Source: Bacteroidales bacterium (GTDB lineage: Bacteria; Bacteroidota; Bacteroidia; Bacteroidales; Bacteroidaceae). From it: DNA of 21,193 bases. This document shows, in pieces, positions 7,721 to 15,036 of the stretch (position 1 is its first letter; every line of letters starts with the position of its first letter). The translations under genes were made by a program, and so were the position numbers. Location of the stretch: NCBI GenBank assembly GCA_004555245.1, contig SFIS01000054.1, positions 1 to 21,193 on the forward strand. The letters are read 5' to 3'. Below the pieces are notes generated by a model. It made no database searches and was not told where the DNA came from. It saw only the letters and a list, made by a program, of their open reading frames with translations.

Positions 7721-9064
7721 TTATTTGAAGAGTGTCTCTATCTTTCTTAGGTTGACTTCGTGGGAGAATATCATGACCGAGTCTCCGGGTTGGATGTGTG
7801 TCATTCCCGAGACGAGCATTCCTTCTCCGTCTCTCATCAGTCCGCCGATGGTGACGCCTTTCGGCAGTCCGAGGTCTTTCACGGGTTTCTTAGTGATTTT
7901 CGAGCCGTATGATGCCACGAATTCTGCGACGTCGGCGTTTGATGTCATGAGGAACTTCACGTTTGTCACGTCAGTGTTTAGCAGCATCTGGTAGATGTGT
8001 CCCGCCGCGATGGTCTTCTTGTTTACGATGGTTCCGATGTCGAGGCTTTCTGCCATGGAGATGTAGTCGAGGTTCTCTACTTGCGCCACTGTTTTCCTCA
8101 CTCCTCTGCGTTTTGCCGCGAGACAGGCGAGGATATTTGTCTCGGCGTTGCCTGTGAGAGCGACGAAAGCCTGCGTGTTGGAGATGTTCTCTTCTCTGAG
8201 CAGTGCCATGTCTCTGCCGTCTCCGTGTATTACCATGACATTGTTCTTGTCTATCAGTTCGTTGAGTTGCCGGCATCGTTCCTCGTTCTGTTCTATGATT
8301 TTGAGGTTCATGTATTCCGGCATGGTGTGTGCCACTCTCACCGCCGCCTTGTCTCCGCCCATTATCATGACATTGTGAACGTCTTCGTAGTCTTCTTTCC
8401 CTACGAGTTTTCTGATTTGTGGTATGAAGTCACGCTTTGTCATGAAGTATGCGAGGTCTTGTGTTTCGAGCACATCCATACCTCCCGGTATGATAGTCTC
8501 GTTTCCTCGTTTGATGGCGACGATGTGGTACGGGTCGTCAGGTCCGCAGAGGTCTTTCAGCGGTGTGTGCAGTATGCGTGCGCAGTCTCTTATTTTTATG
8601 GCGAGCAGCACAAGTTGTCCGTTGAAGATGTCCCATCTCTGCCTCACCCATGTCATCTTCAGACCTTTTATGATGTCTGCCGCTGCGAGCACTTCCGGGT
8701 ATATCAGTTCGTCCACTCCAATCCCCGTGAATATTTCGGGCGTGTCGGAGTTGACATATTCAAAGTTGTCGATACGTGCCACCGTCTTCTTTGCGCCGAG
8801 GGCTTTTGCCAGGACCGAGCATGTGATGTTCGTTGTCTCTTGCGGTGTGACAGCGATGAAGAGGTCAGCTTTCGCCGCTCCTGCCTGTTTGAGAGCCTTC
8901 AGGCTGGTAGGCGATGCGTTTATTGTCATGAGGTCGTAGTCATAGTCCAGTCCTGCCAGTCGTTCTTGGTTCGGGTCTATGAGAGTGCAGTCGATGTTCT
9001 CGCCTGCAAGGAGTTTTGTGAGATGTGTGCCCATGGCACCGGCTCCGGCAACTATTACCTTCAT
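7721..9064 (-). CDS. trkA: Trk system K+ uptake regulator TrkA
   Basis: Cytoplasmic, nucleotide-binding gating subunit that assembles on TrkH. The 447 residues form two tandem RCK modules (RCK_N plus RCK_C, then again). The first Rossmann fold has GAGAMG at 7-12 and an acidic residue ending strand 2 (LID, about 28-30), as expected for NAD(H) binding. The second half starts near residue 229 and its glycine-rich turn is degenerate (GGDKAAVRVA at 236-245), so it may bind nucleotide poorly. This arrangement of two RCK modules in one chain is normal for TrkA. It is 62 bp downstream of dxs and 60 bp upstream of trkH, consistent with cotranscription. Confidence 0.96.
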   Translation of the reverse strand: MKVIVAGAGAMGTHLTKLLAGENIDCTLIDPNQERLAGLDYDYDLMTINASPTSLKALKQAGAAKADLFIAVTPQETTNITCSVLAKALGAKKTVARIDNFEYVNSDTPEIFTGIGVDELIYPEVLAAADIIKGLKMTWVRQRWDIFNGQLVLLAIKIRDCARILHTPLKDLCGPDDPYHIVAIKRGNETIIPGGMDVLETQDLAYFMTKRDFIPQIRKLVGKEDYEDVHNVMIMGGDKAAVRVAHTMPEYMNLKIIEQNEERCRQLNELIDKNNVMVIHGDGRDMALLREENISNTQAFVALTGNAETNILACLAAKRRGVRKTVAQVENLDYISMAESLDIGTIVNKKTIAAGHIYQMLLNTDVTNVKFLMTSNADVAEFVASYGSKITKKPVKDLGLPKGVTIGGLMRDGEGMLVSGMTHIQPGDSVMIFSHEVNLRKIETLFK

Positions 9065-9126
9065 CTGTCTTGCTGTATTTTTTCTTGTTGTGTGGAGAGA
9101 ATTGTTGTGGTGTGGTGTCGCTGTGT

Positions 9127-11055
9127 TCAGTCATTTGCTATGCCCAGTTCTTTCAGGCATGTGTTTCTGACGCTTTCTTTGTCGAGCCCTACGATATGCC
9201 TCAGTTCCGCTACTGTGCCGTGTTCGACGAACTGGTCGGGCAGTCCCATGCGTACTACGTGTACGGGGTGGTGGTTGTCGTCCATCCATTCTGTCACGGC
9301 AGAGCCCAATCCTCCGTTTCTCACGCCGTCTTCCACCGTCACCACCACGTCGCATTGCTCTGCTACGCTTCTCAGTATGTCTTCGTCGATAGGTTTGAGG
9401 AATCTCATGTCGTAGTGTGTGATGTCGAGCTGTCGCGCCACATCCTCTATGTCATGTCCTATCGGTCCTATGGTGAGCAGTGCGGCTCTGGCGGTTTTCT
9501 GTCCGTAGGGTCCTGTGCCGTTATGCGAATATATCTTCCGTCCTTTCCCTACTTCCGTTTCGTGCATCTCGCATCTCCAGTCTGGGCGTGAGCCACATCC
9601 TCTCGGGTATCGTATGACGAATGTTCCTTTCCCCGGTGTCTGTGCCGTGTACATCATGTGCCGCAGTTCGCATTCGTCCATAGGCGAGCAGATGGTGATG
9701 TTCGGGACGGGTCTCAGTGCTGCGAGGTCGAAAGCTCCGTGGTGTGTCGCCCCGTCTTCACCTACCAGTCCGGCACGGTCGAGGCAGATGACAACGGGCA
9801 GGTTGAGCATCGCCACGTCGTGTATGATGTTGTCGTATGCCCGTTGTGCGAAGGCGGAGTATATGTTGCAGAAGGGTAGCAGTCCGTCTTTTGCCATTCC
9901 TCCTGCAAAGGTGACGGCATGTCCTTCCGCTATTCCGACGTCGAATGTGCGTTCCGGCATGGCGTCCATCATTATGTTCAGCGAGCATCCCGTTGGCATG
10001 GCGGGCGTTATGCCAACGATGCGCGGGTTCTGTTCAGCCAGTTCGAGCAGTGTGTGCCCGAATACATCCTGGAACTTCTGCGGCTTTGCCGTTTCCTGTT
10101 CCGCAGTGTTTCCTTCTGCCGTAGCCCTTTCTCCGGTCAGCGGGTTGAACTTTCCGGGTGCGTGCCATATAGTCGGCCGTTTCTCGGCAGGCGGGTATCC
10201 GTGTCCCTTCACGGTGTGCAGGTGCAGGAGTTTCGGTCCTGTCATGTTCTTCAGCAGCCGCATCACTCTTGCCACCTCTTTCACGTCGTTGCCGTTGACA
10301 GGTCCGAAGTATCTTATGTTCATCCCCTCGAAGACATTCTGCTGGTGCGAGATGGCAGCCTTCATGGCGTTGCTTAGTCGTATGATGCCGTTTTTCCTGC
10401 TGTCGCTCATCAGTCCGTGTTCTGACATCCACCGTGCGAATCTGAACCTCATGTTGTTGTATGTCTCGTTGGTGTTCAGCGAGAGCAGGTATTGTTTCAT
10501 GCCTCCGACCGAGCGGTCTATAGACATGTTGTTGTCGTTGAGTATGATGAGCAGGTCGTTAGGCGACGACGAGACGTTGTTCAGCCCTTCGAAAGCGAGC
10601 CCTCCGGACATTGCTCCGTCTCCGATTACCGCCACGACATGCCGTTTCTGTCCTGTCAGTTTTGCCGCCACCGCCATTCCGAGCGCTGCCGAGATGCTGT
10701 TTGATGCGTGTCCGCATGGGAACGTGTCGTATTCCGATTCTTCCGGCGATGGGAATGGTTTCAGTCCGTGTAGCTTTCTGTTTGTGCAGAAGCGGCTCTT
10801 TCTCCCCGTCAGGATTTTGTGTGCATACGCCTGGTGTCCTACGTCCCATACAATGCGGTCGTCTGGTGTGTTATAGACGTAGTGCATTGCCACGGTGAGT
10901 TCGAGTGCGCCAAGGCTTGATGCGAGATGTCCTGGGTTGACAGCGAGTTCATTGACGATAGTCTGCCTGAGTTCGTCGCATAGTGCAGGCAGTTCGTCTA
11001 TTTTCAGTTTTCTTAGGTCAGAGGGGTATTCTATGTTGTCTAAAAGCTTATTCAT
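9127..11055 (-). CDS. dxs: 1-deoxy-D-xylulose-5-phosphate synthase
   Basis: First enzyme of the MEP isoprenoid pathway; it condenses pyruvate and glyceraldehyde-3-phosphate using thiamine diphosphate. The protein is 642 residues. Visible features: H43 in NPGHLASSLGALELT, the ThDP/Mg motif from GDG at 145-147 to NDNN at 173-176, and the catalytic glutamate E377 in DVGIAEGHAVTFAGG. The C-terminal transketolase domain is complete. Two upstream ATGs at 11076 and 11070 are in frame, but MNKLLDNIEYPSDLRKL matches the family N-terminus. Its ATG at 11053-11055 sits just before the pepC stop at 11048-11050, so the genes overlap by 8 bp and translation is probably coupled. Confidence 0.97.
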   Translation of the reverse strand: MNKLLDNIEYPSDLRKLKIDELPALCDELRQTIVNELAVNPGHLASSLGALELTVAMHYVYNTPDDRIVWDVGHQAYAHKILTGRKSRFCTNRKLHGLKPFPSPEESEYDTFPCGHASNSISAALGMAVAAKLTGQKRHVVAVIGDGAMSGGLAFEGLNNVSSSPNDLLIILNDNNMSIDRSVGGMKQYLLSLNTNETYNNMRFRFARWMSEHGLMSDSRKNGIIRLSNAMKAAISHQQNVFEGMNIRYFGPVNGNDVKEVARVMRLLKNMTGPKLLHLHTVKGHGYPPAEKRPTIWHAPGKFNPLTGERATAEGNTAEQETAKPQKFQDVFGHTLLELAEQNPRIVGITPAMPTGCSLNIMMDAMPERTFDVGIAEGHAVTFAGGMAKDGLLPFCNIYSAFAQRAYDNIIHDVAMLNLPVVICLDRAGLVGEDGATHHGAFDLAALRPVPNITICSPMDECELRHMMYTAQTPGKGTFVIRYPRGCGSRPDWRCEMHETEVGKGRKIYSHNGTGPYGQKTARAALLTIGPIGHDIEDVARQLDITHYDMRFLKPIDEDILRSVAEQCDVVVTVEDGVRNGGLGSAVTEWMDDNHHPVHVVRMGLPDQFVEHGTVAELRHIVGLDKESVRNTCLKELGIAND

Positions 11056-12445
11056 CTTCAAAAAGTGCATCGTCATACTTCAGCATTACGGGCTTTGCCT
11101 GTGCCTGCTTCAGTTGTGCCTCGGTGGCGTATTTCTTGTCCACCACCAGTCTGAACATATATTCCTTGAACCATTCTTCCGTCATGATGAGATAGCCTTT
11201 CTGTCCGCTTTCTGTTCCCCATGAGTTTTCCACCTTCCATGCGTCGGGCTTGTTGTCAGCATTGAGATTAACGGCTGTCAGTGTCATGGCGTGTGTCGAG
11301 CCGCTGTCTCTTGTCAGCAGCCTCTCTGCTTTTGTCATGGGGAACTGTGTCTCAAAGAGGTTTGCGTAGTCGAAGTTCTGCAGGCTGCAGAATCCTCGTT
11401 TGCGGTCGAGCATCTTTCCCGTGTCGTACGACGAGTACATCTTCTGTCCGTCTTTCAGCGAGGCGATGGCGAGCTGTTCGATTTCTTCCATCGGCAGGTT
11501 GAGGTATCTCCAGTTGTGTCCGTCGTATGTATGTCTGTCGTATTGTATCTCGTAAACCTTGTGGTATTCGTTTCTCGGGTCGTTCATCACCATGAGGTAT
11601 CTGTCGTCAAGGTTTGTCGCTCCGCATTCTTCGGCGAACGAGAGGGGCGTGTAGGTCTTCTCCTCGCCCAATGTTTTCCCTTCGGCATTGACATGTGCGT
11701 ATCTGAACTCCCTGACGGGCTCTCCGTAAGCCATGCTGAGCATTCTGTATATGTCCTTCAGCATGGCGGTCTTTTCTTTTTTTATTGCGTCAGCCTTTTT
11801 CCCGTCCGCCACCATCCTGCGTAGTTTCAGTGCGTATTCTCTCAGTTTGCTGCTGAGGATGCGTCTCATCTGTGATGTGCTTTCAGACGAGAATGTCTCC
11901 GGCGCTACGGATTGCGGTACGAGGCCGTATTTGCTGACGAGGTCTATGACGCCGCAGAAAGTGCCGCCGTCGCTGATTGGCGCTGCGAAGAAGAACTGCA
12001 CCTCCGGGTCGCTGATGTCTTTCTTTCCCGTGTCGATGATGCCCTGTAGCATGAGGTTGGCTTTCTCGAGCTGGTCCCAGAAGAAGAGATAGTCCTGCGA
12101 GAAGACGACAGCCTTGTCCGGATTGGCTTGTGCGAACTGTCCTCTCAGCACGTTCAGCCCGGAGAACATCCAGCACCGTCCTGAACTTTTCTGGTTCTGT
12201 ATCGACTGTTTCTTTGTCTCGACGGAGAATGATGCGGGCACCGGCGTGAGTTGTGCCTTGCCTCGTGCCAGCAGTTCTATGCCGTTGTGCTGTATGGCGT
12301 TTGTCAGAGCAGTCTGTGCCTGCGACATTGGTGGCTGTGCCGTGATGTCCTTCAGCATGTCTTTGGTGATGCCGCCGTTGTTCTGTGCGTTTGCCGCCAT
12401 TGCTGCGGCGATAGCCACAGAGCAGAGAATCCGTCTTGTCTTCAT
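11048..12445 (-). CDS. pepC: Exported C1-family cysteine peptidase (PepC / bleomycin hydrolase type)
   Basis: A papain-fold aminopeptidase of the C1B (PepC/bleomycin hydrolase) type, 465 residues. The active site is complete: Q85 and C91 in NQKSSGRCWMFSGLN, H385 in GSTHAMTLTAV, and N407 in VENSWGTESG. Unlike the cytoplasmic PepC of lactic acid bacteria, it begins with a clear signal peptide (KTRR followed by a hydrophobic Ala-rich core and an ANAQ cleavage site near residues 20-21). It should therefore act in the periplasm or outside. It heads a run with dxs, trkA and trkH. A TATATTTG promoter box lies 89 bp upstream of the ATG. The gene symbol is by similarity only; substrate preference is unknown. 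Confidence 0.92.
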   Translation of the reverse strand: MKTRRILCSVAIAAAMAANAQNNGGITKDMLKDITAQPPMSQAQTALTNAIQHNGIELLARGKAQLTPVPASFSVETKKQSIQNQKSSGRCWMFSGLNVLRGQFAQANPDKAVVFSQDYLFFWDQLEKANLMLQGIIDTGKKDISDPEVQFFFAAPISDGGTFCGVIDLVSKYGLVPQSVAPETFSSESTSQMRRILSSKLREYALKLRRMVADGKKADAIKKEKTAMLKDIYRMLSMAYGEPVREFRYAHVNAEGKTLGEEKTYTPLSFAEECGATNLDDRYLMVMNDPRNEYHKVYEIQYDRHTYDGHNWRYLNLPMEEIEQLAIASLKDGQKMYSSYDTGKMLDRKRGFCSLQNFDYANLFETQFPMTKAERLLTRDSGSTHAMTLTAVNLNADNKPDAWKVENSWGTESGQKGYLIMTEEWFKEYMFRLVVDKKYATEAQLKQAQAKPVMLKYDDALFEDE

Positions 12446-12757
12446 GTCATTCTGATGTTTTTGGGTTATGCTTTTTGTCCCTCCCGTACCTTATATATTA
12501 ATAGTGTTTCTGGAGGGTAATGCCATTAATGTGCAAATATACTACAAATATCCCGTATAAGGGTGAAATATAAACAATAATTAACGTTTTGTTGCCCGCC
12601 TCGCATGGAGGGTGATGTAGGTCGGAGGCAGAAAAATGTTGCTGCCGTTGTAGTAAAGAGGCGGCTGGGTGCGTCAAACAAGAGAGACAGGCGGAATGCG
12701 GCGGCTGTGCCGTCTTCCTCCCTGTGCAAAGACAGATATAACCCAAAGAACAAGATT
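12446..12757. other. 312-bp divergent intergenic region between pepC and the ABC exporter
   Basis: This gap separates pepC (minus) from the ABC ATPase gene (plus). Its left half is AT-rich and holds the pepC promoter box at 12534-12541. The future pepC leader has CCCTCC and GGAGGG arms about 27 nt apart, a weak possible stem. The right half (12600-12757) is GC-rich; a GCCTC/GAGGC pair is present near 12598-12630, but I see no TAnnTTTG box for the ABC genes and no convincing small gene. The open frame running in from 12605 is an upstream extension of the ATPase frame, not a supported N-terminus. Confidence 0.6.
12534..12541 (-). promoter_or_regulatory. Bacteroidetes -7 box for pepC-dxs-trkA-trkH
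   Basis: The minus strand reads TATATTTG, an exact TAnnTTTG match, in an AT-rich stretch. Transcription would start near 12527 and give an untranslated leader of about 80 nt before pepC. No TTTG at the ideal -33 spacing is seen, so the promoter call rests on the -7 box and position. Confidence 0.55.
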
Positions 12758-13552
12758 ATGCTGAAAGCAGAAAACATCACAAAGAAGTATGCAGAGCATA
12801 CAGCCCTCGACAATGTGTCGCTGCATGTCGCAAAGGGCAAGGTCTTCGGCCTGCTGGGTCCTAACGGTGCCGGCAAGACGACCCTCATCCGTATCATCAA
12901 CCGCATCACCGTGCCGGACAGTGGCAGTGTCATTTTCGACGGCCATCCCTTCACGTCAGACGATGTCCGCCACATAGGCTATCTGCCTGAAGAGCGCGGA
13001 CTGTACAAGAAGATGCAGGTGGGCGAGCAGGCTATGTATCTCGCCCGTCTGAAGGGAATGTCGAAGAGCGACGCGCGGCGCGAGCTGACGATGTGGTTCG
13101 AGAAGTTTGACATCATGCCCTGGTGGAACAAGAAACTTGAGGAGCTGTCGAAGGGCATGCAGCAGAAGGTCCAGTTTGTGACGACTGTTGTCCACCGTCC
13201 GCAGCTTATGATTTTCGACGAGCCCTTCTCCGGCTTCGACCCCGTTAATGCCGAGTTGCTGAAGCGCGAGATACTCGAGCTGCGCGACAAGGGCCACACC
13301 ATCATCTATTCCACCCACAACATGGCGTCGGTAGAGGATGTCTGCGACGACATAGCGCTCATCAACAAGAGCCGTGTCGTGTTGTCGGGTTCGGTGACGG
13401 AGGTGAAGCGCCGTTTCGCCGACGGCAGATACGAGATACGTGCCGAGGGCAGCCGCGAACAGGTAGAGCAGCTCGCCTCGCAGTTGGAGAATGCCAGGGT
13501 CAGCGAGATTCTCCCTTCGATGAACGATGTCTTCCTGAAGATAGTGAAATGA
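12758..13552 (+). CDS. ABC transporter ATP-binding protein (ABC-2 / NatA type)
   Basis: The ATPase subunit of an ABC exporter, 264 residues from the chosen start. Walker A GPNGAGKT at 34-41, a LPEERGLY Q-loop region at about 76-83 (E where many ABC proteins have Q, as in the NatA/YhaQ-like group), signature LSKGMQQK at 130-137, Walker B LMIFDEP at 150-156 and the switch histidine H187 in IIYSTHN. The last 60 residues look like the DUF4162-type C-terminal domain. The frame is open to 12605, but MLKAENITKKY at 12758 is the family start. The permease follows after 40 bp. The partner motifs suggest export of an ion, peptide or drug; the substrate is unknown. Confidence 0.95.
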   Translation: MLKAENITKKYAEHTALDNVSLHVAKGKVFGLLGPNGAGKTTLIRIINRITVPDSGSVIFDGHPFTSDDVRHIGYLPEERGLYKKMQVGEQAMYLARLKGMSKSDARRELTMWFEKFDIMPWWNKKLEELSKGMQQKVQFVTTVVHRPQLMIFDEPFSGFDPVNAELLKREILELRDKGHTIIYSTHNMASVEDVCDDIALINKSRVVLSGSVTEVKRRFADGRYEIRAEGSREQVEQLASQLENARVSEILPSMNDVFLKIVK

Positions 13553-13592
13553 TTTCAGAACACTTTTTTAACAATAAAACAATAACATACAA

Positions 13593-14906
13593 ATGAGCAA
13601 AATCGGAATTATCATAGGGCGTGAGTATATGACGCGTGTGAAGAAGAAGTCGTTCGTCATTCTCACCATCCTCATGCCGTTTCTTATGGTAGGCATAGTG
13701 GCGGCGCCAATCCTTCTCGGTTCGATAAAGGGCGACGACACGACAGAAGTTGCCGTCATAGACGCAACGGGCAGATACGCGCCCCTCTTCGTTGAGGCGC
13801 AGAAGGCGGACAGCACGCGTGCCGACGGCTACACCTTCACTGTCACAGACGCCCCTCTCGCATCTTTCAACACTGAGGACAACCCTGTCGGGGCTGTTGT
13901 CTGCATCACCGACAATCTTCTTGAACATCCCCGGGCGGTGAAGATCTACAGCCGCTCTGAGGTCCAGAACGACCTTCTGCGATATGTTGACGACCTTCTC
14001 GGCAAGAAGGTGCGCGAGGACAAGGTGTCGGCATACGGCATGCCGGAGCTGGAGAAAATCATCTCCGATGTCGAGGCAGACTTCTCAGTCCAGACGGTGA
14101 AGTGGGGCAAGGACGGCGAGGAGACCTTCTCGTCCAACGAAGTTGCCATGATGCTGGGCATGATCACCGCCCTTCTCATCTACATGTTCGTGCTCTCTTA
14201 CGGTGCGATGGTGATGCAGAGTGTCATGGAGGAGAAGACGAACCGCATCGTGGAAGTTATTGTGGGCAGTGTGCGTCCCTTTGAACTTATGATGGGCAAG
14301 ATTATCGGCATCATGCTTGTCGGCGTGACGCAGATGGTTGTATGGCTTGCTATGGTGACCTCGCTTTTCACGATTCTCGGAATTTCCGCCGCGCCGTCCG
14401 TCCCCGCCGCTTCGATGACGGCAGAAGCTATGGAGATGGCCCGTGAGCAGCCTGCCCTTGAGATTATGACAGCACTCTCCGGCATGCCGGTGACAGAAAT
14501 CATCGTCATGTTCTTCCTGTTCTTCTTCGGCGGCTATCTGCTCTATTCGTCGTTCTATGCGGCGATAGGTGCCGCCATCAACTCACAGGAGGACAGCTCA
14601 CAGTTCATGATGCCCATGATGATAGTCATGGTATTCTCCATCTATGCCGCCATGGGCAGCTTGGAGAACACCGACGGTCCGCTGGCATTCTGGGCTTCGA
14701 TGTTCCCCCTGTCGTCCCCCATCGTGATGATGGTGCGCCTGCCCTTCGGCGTCCCGTTGTGGCAGGAGATACTCTCGCTTGTCATCCTCTACGCCACCGT
14801 CTTCCTTTTCGTGTGGATATCTGGCCGCATCTACCGTGTCGGCATCCTCCTTTACGGCAAGAAGCCGACGCTGCGTGAGATGATAAAGTGGATGAGCTAC
14901 AAGTAG
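13593..14906 (+). CDS. ABC-2 type transporter permease (NatB / YhaP-like)
   Basis: The membrane subunit matching the preceding ATPase, 437 residues. One N-terminal membrane segment (about 20-43) is followed by an extracytoplasmic domain (about 45-180) and then a cluster of about five to six membrane segments to the C-terminus. The conserved cytoplasmic coupling stretch MEEKTNRIVEVIVGSVRPFE (212-231) is typical of ABC2_membrane_3 permeases. No fusion to an ATPase. It is followed by a 3' structured region and a bidirectional terminator. The two genes are likely cotranscribed. The substrate cannot be inferred from the sequence. Confidence 0.93.
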   Translation: MSKIGIIIGREYMTRVKKKSFVILTILMPFLMVGIVAAPILLGSIKGDDTTEVAVIDATGRYAPLFVEAQKADSTRADGYTFTVTDAPLASFNTEDNPVGAVVCITDNLLEHPRAVKIYSRSEVQNDLLRYVDDLLGKKVREDKVSAYGMPELEKIISDVEADFSVQTVKWGKDGEETFSSNEVAMMLGMITALLIYMFVLSYGAMVMQSVMEEKTNRIVEVIVGSVRPFELMMGKIIGIMLVGVTQMVVWLAMVTSLFTILGISAAPSVPAASMTAEAMEMAREQPALEIMTALSGMPVTEIIVMFFLFFFGGYLLYSSFYAAIGAAINSQEDSSQFMMPMMIVMVFSIYAAMGSLENTDGPLAFWASMFPLSSPIVMMVRLPFGVPLWQEILSLVILYATVFLFVWISGRIYRVGILLYGKKPTLREMIKWMSYK

Positions 14907-14978
14907 CCGTCCCTTTTGTCCGGCCGCCTCTCTCTGCCGTGCGGCGGAGTTGTTCCTGCCGTCGGACAACAAGAAAAT

Positions 14979-15014
14979 GCAAAAGCCTCCCTGTATGTAA
15001 GGGAGGCTTTTTGC
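14979..15014. terminator. Bidirectional terminator between the ABC permease and metH
   Basis: AAAAGCCTCCCT, a seven-base loop, then AGGGAGGCTTTTT. The stem has A runs on the left and T runs on the right, so it ends with a T tract on both strands. It lies between convergent genes: 72 bp after the permease stop on the plus strand and 22 bp after the metH stop on the minus strand. It very likely terminates both transcripts. Confidence 0.9.
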
Positions 15015-15036
15015 GTTCTGTAGGTTTCTGTGCTGT

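Noticed and set aside
7997..10876. Long plus-strand open frames (about 450-470 codons) opposite trkA and dxs
   Set aside because: They are antisense shadows of well-identified genes. Composition is Cys-, Ser- and Val-rich with no domain, caused by GC-rich third codon positions.
12605..12757. 51-residue N-terminal extension of the ABC ATPase
   Set aside because: The extension has no family counterpart; the ABC domain begins normally at MLKAENITKKY.
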